A stretch of DNA of 64,000 bases, from positions 51,879 through 115,878 of the forward strand of contig JAKLJW010000011.1 of assembly GCA_023150935.1 (NCBI GenBank), read 5' to 3'. Below, piece by piece: positions 57,732 to 64,000 of this stretch. A model generated the notes under the pieces. That model worked only from the letters and a program-made list of their open reading frames with translations. It had not been told where the DNA came from and searched no databases. The stretch's first letter is position 1. Every line of letters starts with the position of its first letter. The translations under genes and the position numbers were made by a program. This DNA comes from Candidatus Binatia bacterium (GTDB taxonomy: Bacteria; Desulfobacterota; Binatia; HRBIN30).

Positions 57732-58658
57732 ATGGACCAAGTGACAGCGAATACTGCGCCCCTGGCGGCTACCGGCGCCGCAACCCTGCGCGACGTCGTC
57801 AAACTCCTGCGGCCGACGCAATGGGCGAAGAATGCCGTCCTGTTTGCGGCGCTGATATTTTCGAAGCATCTGTTCGTCCCGTGGGACGTTCTGGTGACGG
57901 TGCTGGGATTTTTCGCTTTCTGCGGCGTTTCCAGCGGCGCGTACGTCATGAACGACCTGCGCGATTGCGAGCGCGACCGGCAACACCCCTTGAAGTGCTT
58001 GCGGCCGCTGCCGGCCGGCCGCGTGAGTCAGCGTGCGGCGGTCTTTCTCGCCCTGGCGCTCGCTGCCGGCGGACTTCTCGGCGCGGCGCTACTGGATCCC
58101 GCCTTCGCCGGTTTGACGCTGCTCTATGTGATCCTGCAAGTGGCCTACACGTTCTGGCTGAAGGAAGCCGTCATCCTCGACGTGATGGCGATCGCCAGCG
58201 GCTTCGTCATCCGTGCGGTCGCCGGGGGGGTGCTGATCCACGTGCCGGTGTCTCCGTGGCTGATCATCTGCACGTTCCTGCTGGCGCTGTTCCTCGGCTT
58301 TTCGAAGCGGCGCCACGAGCTCATCCTGCTTGACGACCGCGCCATCGAACACCGCACCAGCCTGCGCGAGTACAGTCCGTACTTTCTCGATCAGATGATC
58401 GCCGTGGTCACGGCGTCGACGGTGGTGGCCTACGCGATATACACCGTCTCGCCGGAAGTGCGCGAGAAGCTCGGCACGGAGAAACTCTACCTCACCATCC
58501 CTTTCGTCTTGTTCGGCATATTCCGCTACCTCTACCTGGTGCACCAAAAGGAGGAAGGCGGGAATCCGACGCAGTTGCTGTTGAGCGATCGGCCGCTGCA
58601 GGTGGACGTGGTGCTGTGGATCGTGACGGCGGCCGTGTTGCTGTACGCCCAGGTATGA
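57732..58658 (+). CDS. UbiA-family decaprenyl-phosphate phosphoribosyltransferase-like protein
   Basis: The 308-aa protein starts MDQVTANTAPLAATGAATLR. It has LLRPTQWAKNAVLFAALIFS, then YVMNDLRDCERDRQHPLKCL (first DxxxD motif) and RPLPAGRVS. The second acidic segment is LGFSKRRHELILLDDRA. The sequence resembles DPPR synthases, which transfer phosphoribose to polyprenyl phosphate, more than ubiquinone or menaquinone prenyltransferases. Multiple membrane helices are evident. It overlaps the cupin start as ATGA. Confidence 0.85.
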   Translation: MDQVTANTAPLAATGAATLRDVVKLLRPTQWAKNAVLFAALIFSKHLFVPWDVLVTVLGFFAFCGVSSGAYVMNDLRDCERDRQHPLKCLRPLPAGRVSQRAAVFLALALAAGGLLGAALLDPAFAGLTLLYVILQVAYTFWLKEAVILDVMAIASGFVIRAVAGGVLIHVPVSPWLIICTFLLALFLGFSKRRHELILLDDRAIEHRTSLREYSPYFLDQMIAVVTASTVVAYAIYTVSPEVREKLGTEKLYLTIPFVLFGIFRYLYLVHQKEEGGNPTQLLLSDRPLQVDVVLWIVTAAVLLYAQV

Positions 58659-59029
58659 GCGACCTCGCTCGCATATCGCGCGGGCGGCGCGTCGAGAAAC
58701 CGTGGGGCCACGAGCTTATCTGGGCCGAAGGGACGCGATACGCCGGCAAGTTGCTGCACATCAAGCGCGGTTGTCAGCTCAGTTTCCAATACCACCGCTG
58801 CAAGGAGGAAACCATCTACCTGCTCAGCGGCGCACTGGCGCTGGAGGTGGCAACGGGGGACGAGGAAAGGCAGCAGATACAGCTCGCGCCGGGCGACAGT
58901 TATCACATACCGCCGGGCCTGCGGCACCGAATGACCGCAGTGGAAGACTGCGTCGTATTAGAAGTATCCACGCCCGAGCTAGACGACGTCGTGCGCCTCG
59001 AAGACCGCTACGGTCGGGCCGGCGGATGA
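58655..59029 (+). CDS. Cupin-fold protein (mannose-6-phosphate-isomerase type)
   Basis: The 124-aa protein has VEKPWGHELIWAEGTRYAGK and a cupin core: LSFQYHRCKEETIYLLSGAL and LAPGDSYHIPPGLRHRMTAV, with H-x-E-x-H metal residues. Sugar-nucleotide or sugar-phosphate metabolism is suggested by the PWGHE start. It is coupled to the DPPR-like gene and may act in the same glycan pathway, by inference. Confidence 0.85.
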   Translation: MSDLARISRGRRVEKPWGHELIWAEGTRYAGKLLHIKRGCQLSFQYHRCKEETIYLLSGALALEVATGDEERQQIQLAPGDSYHIPPGLRHRMTAVEDCVVLEVSTPELDDVVRLEDRYGRAGG

Positions 59030-59047
59030 ACGACGGCGCCGGCGAGA

Positions 59048-60850
59048 CTAGTTGAGCTGATACGTCAATCGGGCCGAGATTTGGCCCCGATCGCCGAAGA
59101 AACCCGGCCCCTGAAATGCCCCGCCGATCTGGACGACGTCGAGACCGAGCAGGAGCCAGTCCCGCCAGCGATAGGTCACTGTAGGAACGACGGCGTAGGT
59201 GCCGCTGACGTACTGAATGTAGGTCAGGCGCGGCGTCAGGCGACCGTGCAGGTAATCCGTCTGCAGGCTGAATTGGCCGAAGGCCTGCACGGTTGGCAAG
59301 TCGACGTAATCGCCGGGCGAGGTTCCGCTCCGGCCGGGTTTGAGCTGGCCATTGTAACGAAAGTCCTGTCCCGTGCTCGACTCGGAGATGTTCCACGACC
59401 CGACGACGGCACTGATGAGCGTAAAGCTGTTGGACGGATTGAGCGGGCGGATGAAGAAGAAGCGGTCGAAGCCGACCTCCCAGCGGAAGAAGTCGGCGCG
59501 CGGCACGGTGCCGGGTTTGGTGAACGGCTGCAGCGAGGCCGGGTCGTTCTCGGGGATGGAGAGGTTCTTCTCGGGGACGAACGCCGCCTCGTTCAGAAAC
59601 CCGACGGCGTTCAGACGCACAATGCCGTCGGCGGGTTCGAAGAAGAACGTCGCTCCCAGGCCGACGACGTCGGCGAGCTTGTGCACCGTTTGTACCGTGA
59701 AGACGTTTCCCTGGGTGGTGGCGGCAAGGCCAAGGGCTTGCGGCACCGGGACGTTCGGGAAGGTCGTGTAGTACCAGGCGCTGACCGTGTAATCGCGGGC
59801 GACGACGCTTTGTAGGCGCACGCCCCAGCGGCTGTTCTCGATGTTCTTGGAAGGCTGCCGGTCGAGCAGGACGAACTGCCCGTTGACGATGGAAGGAATA
59901 AACGACTGCGGGTCCTGGCCCGGTGGCGAGTACGGACTGGCGCCCAGAATGGGCGTTATTCCCGTATTCGTGTCGAGATCGCCGGGTACCCAGTAAGCCT
60001 CGACGAACCCGCTGGAAAGCGGCCCCAGGGTGCTGAACAGGTTGACGCTCGTCCGCAACGTCCAGAGCGGGATGCGCGCTTCGTCGAGGCCCTGAAAGAT
60101 GCCTGGCACGGCCAGTGTCAGGTCGAAGGGGTTGTTCTGGTCGAGCAGCGCAATCGTGTCCGACTCGCCCCAGGAGATCGCCTGGCGGCCGATGCGGACG
60201 AACACCGGTCCCTTGCTGTAGCTCAGGTAGAGCTCGTTGATGCGTTGTCGGTTCGAATAAACGCTGCGTGCGTTCTTGACCTCGAGGCCGGGGTAGACAT
60301 CGTAAATCGACTCGAAGCGCTTACCGGGGGCCGGCATGCAGATTTGATTGCGGCCGGCGCGGACGGGGCACCGGAAGCTGGATCCTTCTATGAACCACGC
60401 GCGCCGCGGCCTCGCGGTGAAGTCGTCGAAGGTCTTGTTGGTCTGGCTGGCGGCGGTGGCGAATTCGGCGGCACCGTAGTCGTAGACGCCGTCATAGAAA
60501 CCCCACGCCGCCAGCCGACCGGAGAATTCGTCGGGGACGATCCAGGCGAGGAAGGTGCCGCGGAGACCGGTTAAGTATGGCGTCAGTTTGGCGTCGAGCT
60601 CGGGGTTGTAGAAATTGCGATTCTGAACCAGTTGGCCCGCCTTGGTGACCGGTTGAGTGTCGCCTTCCGAGTCGAGAGTACGCACGCCGAATTGGCTGTA
60701 CACCCGGGCGCGAAGGACCCAATTCTGCGCGTCGTCCAGATAGAGGGCCCCGGCGGCCGGAGCCAGCGCAAGGAGAGCGACGATGACGACCAGTACGACG
60801 CCGATCCGGCGCGCTGGAATGATCGTTGTGCGCTGTCGCAAGTCGTTCAC
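59048..60850 (-). CDS. DUF1302 outer-membrane beta-barrel protein
   Basis: The 600-aa product has a signal peptide (VVLVVIVALLALAPAAGA). Beta-strand-rich sequence follows, such as FVRIGRQAISWGESDTIALL, and PLDPFD-type turn segments (NNPFDLTLAVPG). It ends GQISARLTYQLN, an aromatic-amphipathic final strand. DUF1302 proteins are outer-membrane proteins often found with DUF1329 partners, neither of which is in the window. The product could be a porin or lipid/sterol transporter. Its stop faces the cupin gene stop with an 18-bp gap. Confidence 0.85.
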   Translation of the reverse strand: MNDLRQRTTIIPARRIGVVLVVIVALLALAPAAGALYLDDAQNWVLRARVYSQFGVRTLDSEGDTQPVTKAGQLVQNRNFYNPELDAKLTPYLTGLRGTFLAWIVPDEFSGRLAAWGFYDGVYDYGAAEFATAASQTNKTFDDFTARPRRAWFIEGSSFRCPVRAGRNQICMPAPGKRFESIYDVYPGLEVKNARSVYSNRQRINELYLSYSKGPVFVRIGRQAISWGESDTIALLDQNNPFDLTLAVPGIFQGLDEARIPLWTLRTSVNLFSTLGPLSSGFVEAYWVPGDLDTNTGITPILGASPYSPPGQDPQSFIPSIVNGQFVLLDRQPSKNIENSRWGVRLQSVVARDYTVSAWYYTTFPNVPVPQALGLAATTQGNVFTVQTVHKLADVVGLGATFFFEPADGIVRLNAVGFLNEAAFVPEKNLSIPENDPASLQPFTKPGTVPRADFFRWEVGFDRFFFIRPLNPSNSFTLISAVVGSWNISESSTGQDFRYNGQLKPGRSGTSPGDYVDLPTVQAFGQFSLQTDYLHGRLTPRLTYIQYVSGTYAVVPTVTYRWRDWLLLGLDVVQIGGAFQGPGFFGDRGQISARLTYQLN

Positions 60851-61007
60851 GCCCTGCCTTCCGTTTCGCCGGGTTAACGCGGTTGCCGGGCAGCGGGTAG
60901 TGCGAGCTGCCGGGGCGTCTTGTGTCGCGGGCGCACGCCGCTGTCAAGCCACGGTGTCCGCCGCGCAACTGCCGCCGCAAGCCGTCACAACGGAATAAGT
61001 CCTTAAC

Positions 61008-61035
61008 TTGCTTTATTACACAAATCCTGTATAGG
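61008..61035 (+). promoter_or_regulatory. Sigma-70-type promoter of the ComEA-like gene
   Basis: TTGCTT at 61008-61013 and TATAGG at 61030-61035 are separated by 16 bp in a strikingly AT-rich patch in this GC-rich DNA. The start codon is 68 bp downstream. Confidence 0.45.
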
Positions 61036-61102
61036 ATCGTATCGTGTCGGTCGGGGACGCCGGTGACGGCAGCGCCCCTCGGGGCGCAGAAGGAGGATGA
61101 AG

Positions 61103-61441
61103 ATGACCAGGAGCAAGACAATAGTGGCCATCGTGGGAGCGATGTTGCTGGCGGCCGTTGCCACGGCGCCGGTATCCGTCGCGATGGCGGAGGAAAGACT
61201 CGTCGACATCAACAGCGCTTCGGTCGGGCAATTGGCCGAACTGAAGGGCATCGGACCCGCCAAGGCCGAGGCCATTGTGGCCTTTCGCGACAAGAGCGGG
61301 CCGTTCAAGTCGGTAGACGATCTGCAGCAGGTAAGCGGGATCGGAGAGAAGTTGCTCGCCACGCTGCGCCCGCAGATTACGGTCGGGCCTGCTGCGGCCG
61401 CGCTGGCGCCCGGGGCTCCGGCGGCGGCTGGAAAGAAGTAA
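61103..61441 (+). CDS. ComEA-like helix-hairpin-helix protein
   Basis: The 112-aa protein has a signal peptide (SKTIVAIVGAMLLAAVATAP) ending near VAMA. Two HhH motifs follow: VDINSASVGQLAELKGIGPA with KAEAIVAFRDK, and VDDLQQVSGIGEKLLATLRP. The C-terminal tail is Ala/Pro-rich. AGGAGG lies 6 nt before the ATG at 61103, so this start is chosen over the ATG at 61097, which abuts it. ComEA proteins bind incoming DNA in the periplasm; no other competence genes are near. Confidence 0.9.
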   Translation: MTRSKTIVAIVGAMLLAAVATAPVSVAMAEERLVDINSASVGQLAELKGIGPAKAEAIVAFRDKSGPFKSVDDLQQVSGIGEKLLATLRPQITVGPAAAALAPGAPAAAGKK

Positions 61442-61527
61442 CCCCGTTCAACCCATCAGGCGGACCCGGCCGGCACAGACCCGCGTCCGCACGGTTATTG
61501 CGCTCCGCACCGGAATTGCGAGTCCTG

Positions 61528-62430
61528 CTAGCTGGCGTGGCGCAGGTCTTCGCGCCCCGGCTCTTCGGCGGTCCCGGCGCTCGGGTGGTTTCCGTTCGTC
61601 CATTCGATGCGGCGGTAGTCGAATCCGGTAGTGGCCGCGAGGTGGAGCTTGAGGACGTCGAAATACGGGGACAGGTCGAAGTCGCGCGGGGTAATGAGTG
61701 CCGGATCCTCGGGTTCGTAGACGGCGCGGCGGCCGTTGCCGTTGCGCCGCAGCACCCGGTCCACCCACCCGATGCCGACGGGGCTATCCGCAAGCGTCAC
61801 CCGGGGTAGAACCGGATATCCGACTCTGGCGAAGGCGCGAGCCAGCATGGTCGAACATACCAGCGTTTGGTCGGGTTTGAAGTTAAGCGCGGTACGTCGA
61901 AAGCGCCCCGGGATCAGGCTGACGGGGAAGAAATACAGTGCCAAAGCGACGACGTGACGAATGCTGTAAGGACGGCCGAGCTGAGCGACCAGCTCGCTCA
62001 GAATGCGATCCAGATCGTCTCGCCGCAGGTTTCGGGGGCGGCACACTCTGAGGTTGTGTTTCTCGTACTTGGACAGTGGGACGCAGATGACGCCCTTGCC
62101 GTCGAGCGCTTCGATAAGCAGGTGCCGGGCGTCATTGCCGAGGTCTGCGGCCAGCGCCGTTGCCAGATCCGGGCACAAGCGGCGCAGCTCGTCGCCGATG
62201 TACAGGGCGCAGTGCGACCAGGAGCTTTGGGTCAGGTAGCGAATGACCTGGCTGACGCGTTGATCGCCTTCGACGAGGAGCACGTCGCCGACGCGCAGGC
62301 TCGCCTTCATGCCTTTCATGTCGTTGGGTATGCGTTGCTCGTACGAGCGCAGCGGCTGGGTCAGCAGGCGCGTCATGGTTGCGACCGCTCGCCGCCTGAT
62401 CCGACCATGGATCTTCTTCAGGCGCCGCAT
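61528..62430 (-). CDS. YiiX/YebB-like permuted papain-fold hydrolase
   Basis: The 300-aa protein has a basic N-terminus and then LRVGDVLLVEGDQRVSQVIR, QSSWSHCALYIGDEL (catalytic His) and LLIEALDGKGVICVPLSKYE. LGRPYSIRHVVALALYFFPV and PDQTLVCSTMLARAFARVGY (catalytic Cys) follow, the permuted NlpC/P60 order of YiiX-like proteins. The substrate may be a peptide or lipid amide. It converges on the ComEA gene. Confidence 0.85.
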   Translation of the reverse strand: MRRLKKIHGRIRRRAVATMTRLLTQPLRSYEQRIPNDMKGMKASLRVGDVLLVEGDQRVSQVIRYLTQSSWSHCALYIGDELRRLCPDLATALAADLGNDARHLLIEALDGKGVICVPLSKYEKHNLRVCRPRNLRRDDLDRILSELVAQLGRPYSIRHVVALALYFFPVSLIPGRFRRTALNFKPDQTLVCSTMLARAFARVGYPVLPRVTLADSPVGIGWVDRVLRRNGNGRRAVYEPEDPALITPRDFDLSPYFDVLKLHLAATTGFDYRRIEWTNGNHPSAGTAEEPGREDLRHAS

Positions 62431-62466
62431 GCAACGACGCTACCTCAGGTCGCAACTTTCAAGCAA

Positions 62467-62491
62467 TAAAAAAACGTTAGGGCGCTTAACG
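62467..62491 (-). terminator. Intrinsic-like terminator of the MaoC gene
   Basis: On the minus strand, CGTTA, a 7-base loop AGCGCCC, then TAACG is followed directly by seven T. The stop codon TAA lies in the first arm. The stem is only 5 bp, so it is weak, but the T run is distinct in this GC-rich sequence. Confidence 0.5.
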
Positions 62492-63361
62492 CAGGGCGCT
62501 GGCGGTGCCGACTATCGTCTTTACGCCGTCACCCTTCTCGCACCAGATGTCGACGTGGGCGCGCGACCGCGCCCCCTCGGCGACGGTGTCGCGTTCCTGG
62601 GCCCAGACATGGAGCCGGTCCTCGGGCCACACGACATTCACCAGGCTCACGGCGAGCTTGCCGCCGTGGAACCAGCCGTCACCGAACTCCCGGGTCATCA
62701 GCTCGGAAAGGAAGCAGACGGACATCATGCCCTGCACCACCACGTCGGGGAAACCCATCGCGCGGGCCATCTCGCGGTCGGTGTGATAGTTCCGGTGGGG
62801 ACCCGAAAACGCCTGACACATCTCGAGCGTGATGGTCTTTTCCACGGGTCCCAGCCGGGCGCCATGGCCGGCGCCGATGTCGAAAGTGCGATCCGCCCGC
62901 TTCTCGCGCTCCTTGTCGACGATGACATCGCCGGCACCAGTTTCGCGCAGGAAGCTCTGGTGCGTGCGGCTGCGTTGCAGCCAGCGCCCGTCGGGCGCGG
63001 TTATGAGCACTTCGTTGACCAAGTAGTCGCGGTTGCGCCTTACGTAGCGTTCCACCACCGTCGAGTGCGTGCGGACGGTGTCGCCGATGCGGAAGGGATG
63101 GAAAATTTCCCACTCCTGTTTCGCGTGCAGGTTGCCGATGAGGTTCGGCAGGTACCAGCTCAAATCGCGGTACACTTCCGAGTGAAACAGCAGCGCCGGA
63201 GCCACGGGAGCGCCCGCTCCTCCGGCATCCGCGTAGACCGGGTTGCGGTCCTCGGTGCCGGCTTCGTACAAGCGCACCATGTCTGCCGTGATCGTGCATT
63301 CCCGGCCGCCGACATCGCGCCCGACGTAAACCCCATATGGATCGTGGAATGCGGTTGTCAT
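62486..63361 (-). CDS. MaoC-like double hot-dog dehydratase
   Basis: The 291-aa protein starts MTTAFHDPYGVYVGRDVGGR, then an N-terminal FAS1-like/MaoC half (VRLYEAGTEDRNPVYADAGG, EWEIFHPFRIGDTVRTHS). The second half has FSGPHRNYHTDREMARAMGF and VVVQGMMSVCFLSELMTREF. Such enzymes hydrate enoyl-CoA or beta-methylmalyl-type substrates. The double hot-dog form usually handles bulky chains. The start is ATG at 63361; the longer frame to 63412 is less likely. Confidence 0.85.
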   Translation of the reverse strand: MTTAFHDPYGVYVGRDVGGRECTITADMVRLYEAGTEDRNPVYADAGGAGAPVAPALLFHSEVYRDLSWYLPNLIGNLHAKQEWEIFHPFRIGDTVRTHSTVVERYVRRNRDYLVNEVLITAPDGRWLQRSRTHQSFLRETGAGDVIVDKEREKRADRTFDIGAGHGARLGPVEKTITLEMCQAFSGPHRNYHTDREMARAMGFPDVVVQGMMSVCFLSELMTREFGDGWFHGGKLAVSLVNVVWPEDRLHVWAQERDTVAEGARSRAHVDIWCEKGDGVKTIVGTASALR

Positions 63362-63604
63362 TTGTCGTCCACCCGGGGCGCGGAGGATAGGTCGGCTTTC
63401 CCCTGCGGTCAATGAGTATGGCCTTGCCGGTGCCTGCGTGGGCGGGGGCGATGATCAAGGTTGTGGGGGCCGTGCTGCCGGTTGTCGCCGCGCCCGGCGT
63501 GCTGGGGCACGTGACCTCGTTGCTACTCAACGCGGCGGTACCGTCGCCGAGCGGCGTCTGGGAGCGCCAGCGCGTCGGCCGGCATGCGTTCGGCACTGCT
63601 CGCC
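63362..63604. other. Gene-free region before the insertion-sequence end
   Basis: I see no gene. A 78-codon plus-strand frame crosses the region and enters the IS end, so it is not credible. Confidence 0.4.
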
Positions 63605-64000
63605 CGTGGCGTTACATTTTACGCCTCTTCAGGAAGTCGTGTGGGTAGATCTGGGGGACTTGTGGTGAGTTTGCGCGTGGAAGACGGGGTGGGGGCGGCG
63701 CGGGCCGGTAACGAGCCAGGCGACGCGGTGGGGCGGGGTGTCTGCGAACACCGCGCCCGCTGGCGCGTGCGGGCGACCTCAGATCTTCGGCAACATGCAG
63801 GTCAGAACCTTCAGTCGCAGATACTCCTCGTCGCGCAGCCCGTACGCCCGGCGCTGGATGACGCGGATCTTGTTGTTCAACCCCTCGACGAATCCCAGGG
63901 AGACCTTGTTCTCGGGACAGCAGTAGGCCGCTACCCCATCCCAGTGTCGTTCGATCATCGCGGCGAACTTCTCGTAGGGCTCCAGCCGCTGCCACTTCAG
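63605..64000. mobile_element. ISL3-family insertion sequence, one end
   Basis: The IS begins near 63605-63615. TACGCCTCTTCAGGAAGTCG followed by TGTGGGTAGATC is the kind of terminal sequence found at ISL3-type ends. The 3' end of the transposase gene lies 130 bp inside. The rest of the element is beyond the window. Confidence 0.6.
63779..64000 (-). CDS. ISL3-family transposase, C-terminal 73 residues (runs off the right edge)
   Basis: The minus-strand frame from 64000 reads EPYEKFAAMIERHWDGVAAY, then ENKVSLGFVEGLNNKIRVIQ and RRAYGLRDEEYLRLKVLTCM, ending LPKI and TGA at 63779-63781. The GFVEGLNNKIRVIQRRAYG block with its catalytic Glu is diagnostic of the ISL3 DDE transposase end. The N-terminal part and the other IS end are outside. 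Confidence 0.9.
   Translation of the reverse strand: MKWQRLEPYEKFAAMIERHWDGVAAYCCPENKVSLGFVEGLNNKIRVIQRRAYGLRDEEYLRLKVLTCMLPKI

Noticed and set aside
63412..63648. 78-codon plus-strand frame next to the insertion sequence
   Set aside because: It starts within a gene-free region and ends inside the IS terminal sequence, so it is chance.

Overview
The window is GC-rich chromosomal DNA from a Gram-negative bacterium, shown by an MltB-type lytic transglycosylase, a lipoprotein, a DUF1302 outer-membrane barrel and a Tat-exported protein. It makes menaquinone and carries the start of a membrane nitrate reductase. Secreted proteins with many DUF4215 Cys-rich repeats and dockerin-like EF-hand pairs, plus F420-type oxidoreductase families and acyl-CoA catabolism, fit an uncultured deltaproteobacterium-like lineage such as Candidatus Binatota (Binatia). 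That assignment is an inference from gene content only.

Layout. 1-6.5 kb: truncated narG, a CLC antiporter coupled to a secreted protein, a lytic transglycosylase, a Tat-exported four-helix copper-storage protein, and a small protein coupled to a GH13 alpha-glucosidase. 6.5-26 kb is an accessory island. It holds several toxin-antitoxin-like pairs (PIN/partner, MNT/HEPN, Phd/VapC, nucleotidyltransferase/61-aa partner), two DUF4143 ATPases (one internally deleted), a Uma2 nuclease and an IS91-type relic. It also holds truncated or stop-interrupted genes, REP-like repeats, a 1529-aa Cys-rich/C-type-lectin/dockerin protein and a propeller-dockerin-esterase hybrid. The last two genes and a propeller relic share related upstream DNA.

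26.8-37 kb: a nearly complete menaquinone operon on the minus strand, merR-menG-menF-menD-menH-menB-menA-menC-menE, mostly with overlapping stops and starts. It is interrupted by two repeat structures. No DHNA-CoA thioesterase is seen. 37-43 kb: an inositol-monophosphatase-like protein, a spermidine-synthase-fold protein, Ogt, and a large type II DMSO-reductase-family molybdenum enzyme resembling ethylbenzene/steroid-C25 dehydrogenase catalytic subunits. 43-45 kb: a tandem duplication of a secreted protein, apparently with an AbrB-type gene. 45-50 kb: a TetR repressor divergent from an amidohydrolase/acyl-CoA dehydrogenase/enoyl-CoA hydratase/acyl-CoA dehydrogenase operon, with a clear promoter-operator between them.

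50-63 kb: a deazaflavin-type oxidoreductase with a DUF2269 membrane protein, a Cys-rich secreted protein, a lipoprotein fusing an MbnP-like copper domain to an MbnH/MauG-type diheme peroxidase, an LLM-class oxidoreductase, DUF3237, a methyltransferase, a thioredoxin-TPR protein, a UbiA-type phosphoribosyltransferase with a cupin, a DUF1302 barrel, a ComEA-like protein, a YiiX-like hydrolase and a MaoC-type dehydratase. The right edge is the 3' end of an ISL3-family insertion sequence.

The strongest leads are the MbnP-MbnH fusion, the orphan leaderless molybdenum hydroxylase, GTAG-hairpin REP pairs (one inside the men operon), and three genes whose stop codons lie inside repeat sequence. No tRNA, rRNA or CRISPR array was seen.
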